NCBI GenBank assembly: GCA_028577615.1
Contig: JAJSDU010000012.1
Location: forward strand, 1-64,000
Reading direction: 5' to 3'
DNA length: 64,000 nt
DNA from: Nitrosomonas sp.
Lineage (GTDB): Bacteria > Pseudomonadota > Gammaproteobacteria > Burkholderiales > Nitrosomonadaceae
Shown here: positions 32,598 to 42,696 of the stretch, in pieces
Position numbering within the stretch: the first letter of the stretch is position 1
Layout of the letters: each line of letters starts with the position of its first letter
The notes under the pieces: model-generated
What the model was told of the DNA's origin: nothing
The model's input: the letters and a program-made list of their open reading frames with translations, nothing else
Databases searched by the model: none
Program-made: the position numbers and the translations under genes

Positions 32598-33225
32598 ACA
32601 GTTGCCGTGGATACTGATCCTGATCAGCATCGTTCTTCTGCCACTCATTTCAGTCGTCAAAATCGCGAATGCGCAAGAACCGGAACCGGACAGCGCTTAT
32701 GCGACAGTATACGATCTGCAGCAATCGCTGTTGCAATCCATGCGCGAAGGCGCGCAACTGGGTTTCTCCGGGCGCGTGGAATTTCTGACACCCGTTGTCA
32801 AACGAACGCATGATATTGATATGATTATCAAGACAATTATTGGCGCGACACTTTGGAACACGCTGAGCCAGGAACAACACGATTCAATAATTGAAATATT
32901 CCGTCAACTTAGCATTGTGACCTACGCCGGACAGTTTAAACAGCATGACGGCGAGCAATTCAATTTTATCGAGCAGCGTGATTTGCCGCGCGAACAAAAA
33001 CTGGTGCGCAGTCAGCTCATACAAGGTGATGGCGGCATCATTAATTTTGATTATGTACTGCACCACACTGATGGAAAATGGATGATTATTAACATCCTGT
33101 TTGATGGCGTCAGCGATCTGGCGATAAAACGCAGCGAATATCGGTCAATCATGCAACGCGATGGATTTCAATCATTAATCGACATGCTGCAAGTTAAGAT
33201 TGCCGAGGCAGAACACACCGAATAA
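32575..33225 (+). CDS. hpnM: HpnM / MlaC-type periplasmic protein
   Basis: A 216-residue exported protein with a signal peptide ending near residue 33 (IANAQEPE). The remainder has the MlaC/Ttg2D fold: TIIGATLWNTLSQEQHDSIIEIFRQLSIVTYAGQF in parts, and the DGKWMIINILFDGVSDL segment near the lipid-binding site. In hopanoid operons this is HpnM, presumed to carry lipid across the periplasm. It overlaps hpnB by 23 bp. Confidence 0.9.
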   Translation: MKAKQIIKQLPWILILISIVLLPLISVVKIANAQEPEPDSAYATVYDLQQSLLQSMREGAQLGFSGRVEFLTPVVKRTHDIDMIIKTIIGATLWNTLSQEQHDSIIEIFRQLSIVTYAGQFKQHDGEQFNFIEQRDLPREQKLVRSQLIQGDGGIINFDYVLHHTDGKWMIINILFDGVSDLAIKRSEYRSIMQRDGFQSLIDMLQVKIAEAEHTE

Positions 33226-33296
33226 GTATTTCATACAGTCCAAACAGTGAATCGCACGCTCTGTTTCTACTGCTTCATCGCTTGAAAGGAATTTTT

Positions 33297-35945
33297 GTGG
33301 ACACTACACATGGCGCAAATTATCATTTTTTTGCGCGCTGGGCGGCTTTCTCCTACGAAAAAGCAATCTGGATCATTTTATTAAGCATCATTATTGCTGC
33401 CGCGAGTGTCGTATATACCACGAACAACCTGGGCATACATACTGACACGACAGATATGCTATCCGAAGAAGTGCCCTTTCGTGTCAACCACAAACGTTAT
33501 AAAGAAGCATTTCCGCAGTTTGAAGACGCATTTCTCCTGGTTGTGGAAGCACCAACACCTGAAGAGGCACACGCAGCGGCCAAGCAGTTGAGTGGTCATC
33601 TGCACAATGATAGCGCGCACTTTTATGAAACAAGCTATCTGAGCGGCGATGCCTTCTTTGAGCAGAACGGTCTGCTTTACAAGAATATTGCAGAGCTTGA
33701 AAAAATCACCGACCGCCTTGCAGCCGCACAACCGCTGATCGCACGCCTATCGGAAAATCCAGCGTTGGATACTTTCGCATCCGTATTGACGGAAGCGGTC
33801 GATGAAATAACCCACGGAAGAAACCTGGATCTGGATGCAGTTTTCAGCGGCGTCAGTTCAACGCTGGATGCACGGCTTGCAAATGCGCCACGCGCGTTGT
33901 CATGGCAGATTTTACTCGACGGCGAACAACAGGCAGATCGCTATCAGGAAATCATTCTGACGCGACCGAAACTTGATTACGCCCAGTTATTCGCCGCGGA
34001 ACAACCGATGAACGCAATTCGGGAGGCTGCGGCCAGTCTCGGCATTACTGCGGAGTCTTCCATAAAACTTCGCATTACCGGTGAAGCAGCGCTGGCTTTT
34101 GACGAATTGCACAGCGCGATGCGCGGCGCGCAGAATGCCGGCATACTCGCGCTTGTGCTGGTGATTGCGGTGCTACTGATCGCGCTGCGCACTCTCGGTG
34201 CGATCATGACCGTTCTTTTCAGTCTTGTTCTTGGATTATTGTTGACAGCGGCGTTTGCCACTTTTGCAGTCGGTCATCTAAATCTGATATCCATTGCTTT
34301 TGCCGTGCTTTATATTGGTCTTGGTGTTGATTATGCCATCCATTTTTTGCTGCGACATGAAGAAGTTCGTCGAACCGGTCTGCCGGTAACCGAAACATTG
34401 CCTAAGGCCAGCGGCGATATTGGTCGTGCTTTAATGATATGCGCGGTAACCACCGCGATCGGATTTTATGCCTTCATGCCGACAACGTATGACGGCGTAG
34501 CCGAACTTGGTCTGATCTCAGGTTCGGGAATGATCATCAGTTTATTGGTAACACTGACCGTAGCACCGGCGTTACAGCGTTATTTTCCGATTCGAATGAT
34601 TAAACCACTCATCACCATAGAACCCGTTCACCGCATGCTGGAATGGCCGGGGCGCTCCCGCAGAACCGTTTATATACTCACCTTTTTTGCTGTTTCGCTA
34701 TCTCTCCTGGCCTTACCACACATCCGCTTCGACTATAATCTGCTCAATCTGAACGATCCACGCGTCGAATCGGTAGAAACCTTCCGTGACTTGCTGAAAA
34801 ATGCTGATGACTCGCCCTGGCACATTATCGCACTGGAAGACGACCAGACTGAAGCCGAACAGCTTGTACAGCAACTCACAGCCTTACCTGAAGTCGACAA
34901 AGTCGTTACATTACTCGACATGGTGCCGAATCATCAGGATGAGAAAGTAGCGCTGATAACGGAAATGGCAATGACGCTCGGCCCGATAACGTTTGCGCCA
35001 GTGGCGCAAACAGCAATTAATGTCGCCGTGCAGCGCGCCGCCTTGCAGGAGCTGCGACTGGCTTTGGATCAGTTGATTAATAAGCAGTCCGCGCATACCG
35101 CGATGAATACAGCGCAGGCACTGCGGGCCTCGCTGTCCAGGCTGTTAACACGACTTGATCAGCTTGGCGCTCACGAAGCACAGACACAGCTGCTATCCGC
35201 TGTAACGCATGACCTGCTGCATCTTTTGCCGGAATCTATCCACCGTTTGCAAATTGCATTACAGGCTGAGCCTTTCGACCGTGAAAACATACCTGAGTCC
35301 GTCAAAACACACTGGCTCAGTGATGACCATATTTTTCGCATCGCGGTTTATCCAGCTGAGAACATTGATGATAACGATACCCTGACTCACTTTGTGCGCG
35401 CAGTACAGCAAATAGCACCAGGCGCAACCGGTGTACCGGTCATCAGCCTGGAAGCCGGAGAAGCTGTTGTTAATGCATTTATTCATGCGTTTTCGCTGGC
35501 GCTGATCGGCGTGACTATCGCACTTCTGCTGCTGCTCAAGAGCGTGAAATCAGCGGCGCTGGTATTAATTCCATTATTGCTGGCCGCCTTGTTTACCGGT
35601 GCCAGCACCGTTTTACTCGGCATACCGTTTAATTTTGCCAATGTAATCGCCTTGCCGCTCATCCTTGGCATCGGCATCGATTGCAGCGTGCATATGGTGC
35701 ACAGAAGCAGCAACACCGGTGAGGCTTATGAGAATCTGTTACATACCAGCACGGCGCGCGCCATTTTTTACAGCACCTTAACGACAATGGCTGGTTTCGG
35801 CAGTCTGATATTTTCACAACACCAAGGCACAGCGAGCATGGGACTGCTACTGCTGGCAGGCGTTATATTGACGCTTGTCTGCGTGCTGATTATTCTGCCA
35901 GCGTTACTGCATTCCCTGGAAAACAACAAAACGCCAGTTGCCTGA
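33297..35945 (+). CDS. hpnN: hopanoid transporter HpnN (RND/MMPL)
   Basis: An 882-residue RND-family protein of the HpnN subgroup with two repeats of one helix, a large periplasmic loop and a five-helix bundle; helix clusters are clear near 280-430 and 735-880. It moves hopanoids to the outer membrane with HpnM. I set the start at the GTG at 33297, which lies 6 bp after an AAAGGA site; an in-frame TTG at 33282 precedes that site. It is the last gene of the operon. Confidence 0.92.
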   Translation: MDTTHGANYHFFARWAAFSYEKAIWIILLSIIIAAASVVYTTNNLGIHTDTTDMLSEEVPFRVNHKRYKEAFPQFEDAFLLVVEAPTPEEAHAAAKQLSGHLHNDSAHFYETSYLSGDAFFEQNGLLYKNIAELEKITDRLAAAQPLIARLSENPALDTFASVLTEAVDEITHGRNLDLDAVFSGVSSTLDARLANAPRALSWQILLDGEQQADRYQEIILTRPKLDYAQLFAAEQPMNAIREAAASLGITAESSIKLRITGEAALAFDELHSAMRGAQNAGILALVLVIAVLLIALRTLGAIMTVLFSLVLGLLLTAAFATFAVGHLNLISIAFAVLYIGLGVDYAIHFLLRHEEVRRTGLPVTETLPKASGDIGRALMICAVTTAIGFYAFMPTTYDGVAELGLISGSGMIISLLVTLTVAPALQRYFPIRMIKPLITIEPVHRMLEWPGRSRRTVYILTFFAVSLSLLALPHIRFDYNLLNLNDPRVESVETFRDLLKNADDSPWHIIALEDDQTEAEQLVQQLTALPEVDKVVTLLDMVPNHQDEKVALITEMAMTLGPITFAPVAQTAINVAVQRAALQELRLALDQLINKQSAHTAMNTAQALRASLSRLLTRLDQLGAHEAQTQLLSAVTHDLLHLLPESIHRLQIALQAEPFDRENIPESVKTHWLSDDHIFRIAVYPAENIDDNDTLTHFVRAVQQIAPGATGVPVISLEAGEAVVNAFIHAFSLALIGVTIALLLLLKSVKSAALVLIPLLLAALFTGASTVLLGIPFNFANVIALPLILGIGIDCSVHMVHRSSNTGEAYENLLHTSTARAIFYSTLTTMAGFGSLIFSQHQGTASMGLLLLAGVILTLVCVLIILPALLHSLENNKTPVA

Positions 35946-35962
35946 CCTTTTTTGAAACGCAG

Positions 35963-37225
35963 TTAAGGCTTGCTGCTACGCATTAACGCAGCAGCAAAAA
36001 ATCCATCAGTCTGATGCGTAGCAGGCGATAATTGCAGAAACTGATCTGCCAGAATAGAAATTCTCTGCTCCGCCAGTAACTCAGCGCAATTTAACAACTC
36101 GAATCCGGGATTTTTTTCGATAAAATCGGCGATGATTTCCTGATTCTCTTCTGGCAAAAAACTGCATGTCGCGTAGACCAGACGTCCGCCCGGTTTAACC
36201 AGCGCGGCAGCGGCGGAAAGAATAGAAGCCTGCTTGATCCTCAACTCTTCAACACTGTATCCGGACTGACGCCATTTCAAATCAGGATTACGCCGCAATG
36301 TGCCCAGTCCACTGCATGGCGCATCGACGAGCACGCGATCGATTTTTCCCTGTAGACGCTTGAGTCTGATATCGTTCTCACTCGTGATGCGCTGAATATG
36401 CACGTTTGACAAGCCGGAACGCTTGAGGCGCGGTTTTAGGTTATTCAGCCGTTTTTCGGAAGTATCAAAAGCATACAGCCGTCCTTTGGAATGCATTAGC
36501 GCACCCAATAGCAGCGTCTTACCGCCCGCCCCTGCACAAAAGTCAACAACCATTTCTCCCCGTTTGGGCGCAAGCAAATAACCCAGCAGTTGGCTGCCCT
36601 CGTCCTGAACTTCAATCTTTCCCGACAGAAACAATGGATGGCGATTAATCGCTGACTTATCACGTAAACGGATACCGCACGGCGAAAAAGACATGGCTTC
36701 AGCCTTAAAACCTTCCTGCGTCAGTATTGACAGCGCCTGTTCGCGTTTCTCCAGCAGTGTATTAACGCGCAAATCCAGCGGCGCACTTTTCTGTAATGAT
36801 AAACCCAGCTTGAGAATTTCAGAATCTGACATGAAACGTCTTAATTTCTCCACCAGCCAATCCGGAAATTCCGCCCGAATGACCAGCGGTTGTGTTTCCA
36901 TGACAACTGCCTTTACGTTTTTCAACCATTTGATCTCGGAATCTTTCGCCCAATGACTGATTTCGCGCAGATTGACGCCGCTGAATCGAATCAGATAGGC
37001 CAGTAATAGCGCACGTGGCGTCGCGCTATCGACGTTGTGTTCCAGAAACAGGCGGTGCCGTAAAATCTCGAATACAGTTTCCGCAATGAATGCACGATCA
37101 TTCGCGCCAAGTTTCGGGTTTTCCTGGAAAAATCGCCGCAACACAGTATCCGCGGGATATTCAAGCGGCAGAATCATCCGCAGAGCAACTACCGTTTTAT
37201 CCAGCAATAAAGGATTCAAAAACAT
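35963..37225 (-). CDS. rsmB: 16S rRNA m5C967 methyltransferase RsmB
   Basis: A 420-residue RNA methyltransferase with an N-terminal NusB-like RNA-binding domain (NDRAFIAETVFEILRHR) and a C-terminal SAM domain: DFCAGAGGKT, VDAPCSGLGTLRRNPD and the catalytic TCSFLPEEN. It methylates C967 of 16S rRNA. The start is taken at 37225; an open extension to 37324 would overlap the DUF3108 gene. It is last in the purM-purN-DUF3108-rsmB operon. Confidence 0.92.
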   Translation of the reverse strand: MFLNPLLLDKTVVALRMILPLEYPADTVLRRFFQENPKLGANDRAFIAETVFEILRHRLFLEHNVDSATPRALLLAYLIRFSGVNLREISHWAKDSEIKWLKNVKAVVMETQPLVIRAEFPDWLVEKLRRFMSDSEILKLGLSLQKSAPLDLRVNTLLEKREQALSILTQEGFKAEAMSFSPCGIRLRDKSAINRHPLFLSGKIEVQDEGSQLLGYLLAPKRGEMVVDFCAGAGGKTLLLGALMHSKGRLYAFDTSEKRLNNLKPRLKRSGLSNVHIQRITSENDIRLKRLQGKIDRVLVDAPCSGLGTLRRNPDLKWRQSGYSVEELRIKQASILSAAAALVKPGGRLVYATCSFLPEENQEIIADFIEKNPGFELLNCAELLAEQRISILADQFLQLSPATHQTDGFFAAALMRSSKP

Positions 37226-37268
37226 GGGGAATGGAAATAAGTATTGAATGATGTTTCCTGGTAGATGG

Positions 37269-38069
37269 CTAGCGTCTACAGCAGGAAACATCGGGTTTAT
37301 CGTAGCTGAGGTTGATCTCAGCAATCATTTTGTCAACTTCCAGCCCGTCTTTTTCAACGGATTGAATACGAACCGGTATCATATGGTAATCGGGTGCCAG
37401 CCATATTTTTCTTCGCATGGAATCATCCCGATCATATAATTTGGTCAACACAAGCGTATCCAATCTGCCGACGGGGGTATCCAGTTTCTCGTTGCTGATC
37501 TTGAATCGCATCAACTGCGTACTGCGCCCATCTGTCACATGAACCTTAAACAGCTTGCCGGTTTGCATTTTGTCCTGTACTTCCGCTTGTGGCATAAAAA
37601 TAAAATGATAGGATAAACTCAATCGATCCAATGTATCTACCGCTAAAGGCTCTGTCGTTTCCTTGCCTTCATGTTTGAGTGTCAGGATCTTTCTTCTCCA
37701 GTCAAACAATGCCAGACTGGGTTCTTTATTGGCGCGCTGATCGGAATAATAATCCGGCTGCAGACCTTTATCGGTTATCAGCCCACGACTGTTACGTATG
37801 ATGTTACCGGGCTTAATGACTTTGAAGATACCGGTGGCCTGCGCATTGCTGGAAATATTGAAAGTATGCGTATCGGCCTTCTGATCGATATCCACAATTT
37901 CACTCAACTCGCCGTTGCCAATACCGGTCGTGATCGTGTAGCCGACATGAATACGCGTCGGTATCTTATCGGATCTCAGTATTGAAGACCGGCTTGCCAC
38001 TTCAGCAGCATAGGCCGGAATCGCATAACTCAAAAAAATGAGAAACAGGAGTATAGATTTCACGTTCAA
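37269..38069 (-). CDS. DUF3108 secreted protein
   Basis: A 266-residue exported protein with a signal peptide ending near residue 21 (IPAYA). It has DUF3108 features: VGYTITTGIGNGEL, DRLSLSYHFIF and the C-terminal VWLAPDYHMIPVRI-like segment (KIWLAPDYHMIPVRIQSVEK). DUF3108 proteins are envelope-associated and of unknown function. It overlaps purN by 4 bp. Confidence 0.85.
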   Translation of the reverse strand: MNVKSILLFLIFLSYAIPAYAAEVASRSSILRSDKIPTRIHVGYTITTGIGNGELSEIVDIDQKADTHTFNISSNAQATGIFKVIKPGNIIRNSRGLITDKGLQPDYYSDQRANKEPSLALFDWRRKILTLKHEGKETTEPLAVDTLDRLSLSYHFIFMPQAEVQDKMQTGKLFKVHVTDGRSTQLMRFKISNEKLDTPVGRLDTLVLTKLYDRDDSMRRKIWLAPDYHMIPVRIQSVEKDGLEVDKMIAEINLSYDKPDVSCCRR

Positions 38070-38704
38070 TCTTGCAATCCTGGCGAATAAATAACTGAAT
38101 CGTGAACCGCTGCGCAGGACACAGTAACCATCTGCCCGGAAAGCCTGAGCCGGCCCTGCAAGAACCAGCGAACAGCCTGCGGATATATACGATGCTCGGC
38201 TTGCAGCACTCTGCTGGCCAGTATCTGATGCGTATCATCAGGCATAATGGGTACAGCCGCCTGAATCACGATAGGTCCATGATCAACCGCAGCTGTCACA
38301 AAATGCACTGTGCAGCCATGAATTTTAACACCATCCTGCAATGCGCGCCGGTGGGTGTGCAAGCCTGGATAGGCAGGTAACAGTGACGGATGAATATTAA
38401 GCAGCCGGCCTTGATAGCGCAGCACGAAACCATCGGTAAGAATACGCATAAAACCGGCGAGGGCGATCAAATCCGGTTGATGACGATCTATTTCAGTAGC
38501 CAGCGCGGCGTCAAACGCTTCCCGGTTCTGGAAATCACGATGATCAATACATGAAACGTGGACCCCTAAAGACTCGGCTATTTTCAATCCTTCAGCATCA
38601 GGAACACTGCTGATCACCACAATACGATCAATCGGCAGGCCGGCCTCCAGTAATGCCCGCATGTTACTGCCACGACCGGATATTAGAATAACGAGCGTTT
38701 TCAT
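38066..38704 (-). CDS. purN: phosphoribosylglycinamide formyltransferase
   Basis: A 212-residue GART that transfers a formyl group from 10-formyl-THF in purine synthesis. ISGRGSNM (P-loop-like), GFMRILTDGF, and NIHPSLLPAYPG with the catalytic Asn/His region are present, as is the downstream TAAVDHGPI with catalytic Asp. It follows purM by 50 bp and overlaps the DUF3108 gene. Confidence 0.96.
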   Translation of the reverse strand: MKTLVILISGRGSNMRALLEAGLPIDRIVVISSVPDAEGLKIAESLGVHVSCIDHRDFQNREAFDAALATEIDRHQPDLIALAGFMRILTDGFVLRYQGRLLNIHPSLLPAYPGLHTHRRALQDGVKIHGCTVHFVTAAVDHGPIVIQAAVPIMPDDTHQILASRVLQAEHRIYPQAVRWFLQGRLRLSGQMVTVSCAAVHDSVIYSPGLQD

Positions 38705-38754
38705 CGAATACTACCGCCAGAATCGCTTATGATTGCTTGATCGCTTATAAATAC

Positions 38755-39825
38755 TTATTCTATAGCGATTGCAGGCTGGCTGGCTGGGCGCTCGATTATT
38801 TCACCAATACGCCAGACCGTTTCCCCTGCTGCCTGCAGATACTGCATGGCGGCATCAGCCTGATCAGCAGATACAACCACGGCCATACCTATGCCACAGT
38901 TAAAAACGCGCAGCATTTCGGCGTCGCTCACATTGCCCAGCTGTCGCAGCCAACTGAAAAGCGGCGGCATGATCCAGGCGTCCTGATGCAGCACAGCACA
39001 GGTATGCGCTGGCAAAATACGCGGCAGATTTTCGATCAGTCCGCCACCGGTAATATGCGCCATGCCTTTGACCGGAAGCTTTTTCAGTAAAGTCAGTAAC
39101 GGCTTGACGTAGATACGCGTCGGCGCCATCAGGATATCACCCAGTGGTTTACCATGGAAATCCTGATCCAGATCGACAGAATGATTGCCGATGATTCTGC
39201 GAATCAGTGAATAGCCGTTGGAATGCGCACCACTTGACGCCAGGCCAATAACAGCATCACCCGGCGCGATTCTCGTACCATCAATAATCTGCGTTTTTTC
39301 GACGACACCGACCGCAAATCCAGCCAGATCATATTCACCGATCGGATACATACCCGGCATTTCCGCAGTCTCACCACCAATCAGTGCGCAACCTGCCTGC
39401 TCGCAGCCGGCGGCTATGCCGCTGACAACCACCGTTGCAACGTCGACGTCGAGCTTGCCGCAAGCAAAGTAATCAAGAAAAAACAACGGCTCCGCGCCAA
39501 GCACCAGAATATCGTTGACGCTCATGGCAACCAGATCGATCCCGATACTTTCATGCCTGTTCAACTGGAACGCGAGTTTCAGTTTGGTGCCTACACCATC
39601 CGTCCCGGAAACCAGCACCGGGTTACGGTAATTTCTGGAAATTTCAAACAGCGCACCGAATCCGCCGATACCGGTCAGAACTTCCGGTCGCAGTGTTCGT
39701 TTGGCAAAAGATTTGATATTCTGAACAAGGCGATCTCCGGCATCAATATCAACACCGGCTTCACGATAGGAAAGCGGTGTTATGGAATCTGTCGTATGCG
39801 TACGGTTTGGATAATGGTCATTCAC
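38755..39825 (-). CDS. purM: phosphoribosylformylglycinamidine cyclo-ligase
   Basis: A 356-residue AIR synthetase. The motifs [26 protein letters not shown] and [15 protein letters not shown] are diagnostic. It makes AIR from FGAM with ATP. It is the first gene of the purM-purN operon. Confidence 0.97.
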   Translation of the reverse strand: MNDHYPNRTHTTDSITPLSYREAGVDIDAGDRLVQNIKSFAKRTLRPEVLTGIGGFGALFEISRNYRNPVLVSGTDGVGTKLKLAFQLNRHESIGIDLVAMSVNDILVLGAEPLFFLDYFACGKLDVDVATVVVSGIAAGCEQAGCALIGGETAEMPGMYPIGEYDLAGFAVGVVEKTQIIDGTRIAPGDAVIGLASSGAHSNGYSLIRRIIGNHSVDLDQDFHGKPLGDILMAPTRIYVKPLLTLLKKLPVKGMAHITGGGLIENLPRILPAHTCAVLHQDAWIMPPLFSWLRQLGNVSDAEMLRVFNCGIGMAVVVSADQADAAMQYLQAAGETVWRIGEIIERPASQPAIAIE

Positions 39826-39902
39826 GATATTTGAAGATGCTGCGGAAAATGTGGAATTTCTTGCTGTCTATTTTACAGCAAACCGGACACAATATTATCT
39901 TC

Positions 39903-41126
39903 TCATGCCGGTTTATAGATCCGGATTCTTTGATTGTCGATCAAACAGGCAAGTTCCGTCGTGCGAGGCGACCATCTGAAAATCGTTTCAGGATATTTTC
40001 CCGCTTGCTCTTTCTTATGGTTAGTGGTGATGTTAAAGACTATTTCCTGTGATCGGATATCGAATACCGTCAACTCGGATTTGGTTGGATCGGACGGAAC
40101 CGCAAATCTGCACGCAAGATAATTTCCCGTGCTGTCCCAAGCCATATCAACCAATGGAAAACCCCGGCCATTGAATGTATAAACAGTTTCCAGAGTGCCC
40201 GCGCCACGAATTTCCACATCGCCATTGTCCGCATACGTCAGAGCAAAATACTGACCGTTCGGACTATATACAACGTTAGTGTTTACGAGATCAGCATTTC
40301 CGGTATCACCTGTAAAAGACAGTGCTACAGACCTGATTGTCTTTAGATCCGGCAGCGAAAGCAGGATCAATTTACGTCCCAGAACAATCAATTCAGGTTT
40401 ATATGGATGCCGGCTGAAATCGAAAATATGCTCCATTTCAAGCCGGTTGATCACGCTGCTGCTTTTCAGGCTGATCAACCATAACTTAGCAGTTCCTTCA
40501 AGCGTTGCGCCGGGTTTAATCATTTCGCTGGCAGCGACATAAGAAAAGTCGTTATCCCGCTCGTTTTCCAAAAGCTTGAACCTGTTTATTCTGGAATTCA
40601 GCGGAATAGTCTGCGTGATATATCCGGTTATCGCATCATCGGAACGGGACAGGATATACAAAACATGATCAGCCTTGAAAACAATCGTGCCATCAGTCGT
40701 AACCGACAAAGATTGCATGTCGATCGTGCAATCTCCCTTTGCATCAAAAATTTCCTGCACCGCTGTGTTTGTGTATACGGAAGCGCAAAACACTTTACGG
40801 TTATTACCAAAAATGATGCCGCCATCAACAACGCCAGCGCAATGATAAACGAAGCAGGCTTTCCGGTTTGCATCATGATTACTTTGAACATGTTTCAAAA
40901 AACGGCCGATGCTTGACCATGCATTAAATGCAGATTCGTAACCGCATGGAACGTAAATAATCTCACCGTCCCAATCGAAAGCGCCATGCAGCGTTTCGTC
41001 TGGAAATGCATTGTTATGGCCGACAAACAAATCCCGGAAGAACCCGTCGGCGCACTTGCTCAATCCTGAACGAACACCCATATAACGGGCAACATCAAAA
41101 TCAGCTATTTGTTTAAAATTCGCCAT
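39903..41126 (-). CDS. beta-propeller-like protein of unknown function
   Basis: A 407-residue soluble protein with repeated strands and WD40-like signatures in the C-terminal half (VVYSPNGQYFALTYADNGDVEIR, MAWDSTGNYLACRF, FRWSPRTTELACLIDNQRIRIY in pieces). No signal peptide is seen, so it is probably cytoplasmic. The N-terminal region contains several scattered cysteines (KCADGF, VPCG, KACFVYHC). No family is recognised. It precedes a divergent small-RNA-like region. Confidence 0.7.
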   Translation of the reverse strand: MANFKQIADFDVARYMGVRSGLSKCADGFFRDLFVGHNNAFPDETLHGAFDWDGEIIYVPCGYESAFNAWSSIGRFLKHVQSNHDANRKACFVYHCAGVVDGGIIFGNNRKVFCASVYTNTAVQEIFDAKGDCTIDMQSLSVTTDGTIVFKADHVLYILSRSDDAITGYITQTIPLNSRINRFKLLENERDNDFSYVAASEMIKPGATLEGTAKLWLISLKSSSVINRLEMEHIFDFSRHPYKPELIVLGRKLILLSLPDLKTIRSVALSFTGDTGNADLVNTNVVYSPNGQYFALTYADNGDVEIRGAGTLETVYTFNGRGFPLVDMAWDSTGNYLACRFAVPSDPTKSELTVFDIRSQEIVFNITTNHKKEQAGKYPETIFRWSPRTTELACLIDNQRIRIYKPA

Positions 41127-41392
41127 ATCATTGCTCTCTCTTTTCTACCTGTATCAGATTTCGATTGTTTCCATAAACCGCAGATCAGCTTTTCTCCTTG
41201 ACGAGATTGCATTATTCCTTGTCCGCAGCTCGAACTCAAGCGCGACTGGAAAAGAACAGATAGACAAAAGTCATAGTATAAGCATTAACCAGACTACGAT
41301 TTTATGCATACAGCACACGGAGCACATTCCGATTCTCAGAAATAGAGGGCAAATCAATGATTCTTCAGACAATCATATATCCGCGTTATCTG

Positions 41393-41398
41393 TACAAT
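41393..41398 (+). promoter_or_regulatory. -10-like box before candidate sRNA
   Basis: TACAAT (41393-41398) lies 7 bp before the predicted RNA start at about 41405. The -35 region is weak, so an activator or other sigma factor may be involved. Confidence 0.35.
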
Positions 41399-41404
41399 AA
41401 CAAT

Positions 41405-41494
41405 TAAGCAGTCTGAATCTTCACTCCCTTGGATTTCAGTCTGCTCATCTCTCTCCTAAACAGGCACCTTTGTTTTCAAAGGTGCTCTTTTTTT
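41405..41494 (+). ncRNA. candidate trans-acting small RNA
   Basis: A roughly 90-nt transcript candidate: a 5' hairpin (41408-41444; GCAGTCTGAATC pairs with GATTTCAGTCTGC with one mismatch and a bulge) whose loop is TTCACTCCCTTG; a single-stranded CU-rich stretch TCATCTCTCTCCTAAAC; and a strong terminator (41464-41494). TCTCC-type motifs could pair with Shine-Dalgarno sites. No open frame here has a ribosome site. The nearest coding genes start at 41126 (minus) and 41566 (plus), so the terminator belongs to an RNA beginning in this gap. Confidence 0.55.
41464..41494 (+). terminator. rho-independent terminator
   Basis: A perfect 9-bp stem GCACCTTTG-TTTT-CAAAGGTGC (41464-41485) followed by TCTTTTTTT. 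The U-run is only on the plus strand, so it ends a plus-strand RNA. Confidence 0.9.
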
Positions 41495-41565
41495 CCGTAT
41501 TGAGAAAGTTAATGCGGATATGGTTGTTCAAGTAAGCGTCTTTTCAAAAATAAGCGATTATTCCG

Positions 41566-42696
41566 ATGATGTTTGATCATAGAGATACACTGGAAGACTT
41601 AAACAGCCATTTGCCGTTGAAAGACAAACTTGTCAGCGCGCATCGGGTCATTCAACAGAATCTTGATTTTGTAGCACGCATCGCCGTGACGTTATTCGAT
41701 TCACAAACCCATGTTTTAAAAACCTATATCGACAGCAGTGGCGAAGACAACCCATTAAATAACTACCAGACATCGCTGGACCAGGCGAAGTCGCTGAGGG
41801 AGATACTTGAAAAACAGCGCCCACGTGTCGTCAATAACCTGATCACTTTTGAGGAAGGCGACCAGGAACATACCAGGCGCATCGGCCGCCAGGGTTATGC
41901 CGCCAGTTATACCATGCCGATGTTTCATGGAGGCGAATTTATCGGGTTTCTTTTCTTCAATTCGTATCAAACCAATGTGTTCACCGAAAAGACGCTCAAA
42001 GAACTCGATGTCTTTGGCCATTTGATCGCGCTGATGGTCATTAATGAACTGTCCACCGTTCATGTGATGAACGCCGCGTTGAAGACCACCGGAAAGATCA
42101 CCCATCTGCGTGACCCCGAAACGGGCAGCCATCTGGATCGCATGTCGCGATACAGCCGGTTGATTGCGCAATCGCTGGCCAAGCAATATCAGCTTAACGA
42201 CGAGTACATCGAATACGTTTTTATATTTTCACCGCTGCATGACATCGGCAAGATCTCTATTCCGGACAGTATTCTGTTAAAACCTGGGCCATTGAGTGAT
42301 TCAGAACGAAAAATTATGAACACGCATGCGCGTAGAGGCCGGGAAATGATCGATGAAATCGTCGAAAATTTCGGGCTGGATGGTATCGCGCATATTGATA
42401 TCCTGAGAAATATTGCAGAATTCCACCACGAAGCGATTAACGGCAGCGGCTATCCGTGCGGCAAAGTCAACCACGATATTCCACTTGAAGCACGTATTGT
42501 GGCAGTTGCTGATATCTTCGACGCACTGACCTCACGCCGGCCATACAAGGAAGCCTGGAGCAACGATCAGGCCTTTGATACGCTCAAACAATTGGCCGGA
42601 GAAAAACTTGACGTGGACTGCGTCAACGCGCTCATTGAGCATCGCGCCGAGATCGAACGGATACAATGTCAGTTCAATGAGGATGTTTACGGATAG
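41566..42696 (+). CDS. GAF-like/HD-GYP phosphodiesterase
   Basis: A 376-residue protein with an N-terminal sensory region of GAF type (about 20-170; YAASYTMPMFHGGEFIGFLFF) and an HD-GYP domain (about 180-365). The metal and catalytic residues are intact: HDIGK (225-229), HHEAINGSGYP and DIFDALTSRRPYKE. It should hydrolyse cyclic di-GMP in response to a bound ligand. MM at the start leaves 41566 or 41569. It is the best cyclic di-GMP phosphodiesterase candidate in the window. Confidence 0.9.
   Translation: MMFDHRDTLEDLNSHLPLKDKLVSAHRVIQQNLDFVARIAVTLFDSQTHVLKTYIDSSGEDNPLNNYQTSLDQAKSLREILEKQRPRVVNNLITFEEGDQEHTRRIGRQGYAASYTMPMFHGGEFIGFLFFNSYQTNVFTEKTLKELDVFGHLIALMVINELSTVHVMNAALKTTGKITHLRDPETGSHLDRMSRYSRLIAQSLAKQYQLNDEYIEYVFIFSPLHDIGKISIPDSILLKPGPLSDSERKIMNTHARRGREMIDEIVENFGLDGIAHIDILRNIAEFHHEAINGSGYPCGKVNHDIPLEARIVAVADIFDALTSRRPYKEAWSNDQAFDTLKQLAGEKLDVDCVNALIEHRAEIERIQCQFNEDVYG

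Noticed and set aside
41131..41400. Plus-strand 89-residue frame before the candidate sRNA
   Set aside because: Starts at TTG without a ribosome site and shows no domain; more likely noncoding leader region.
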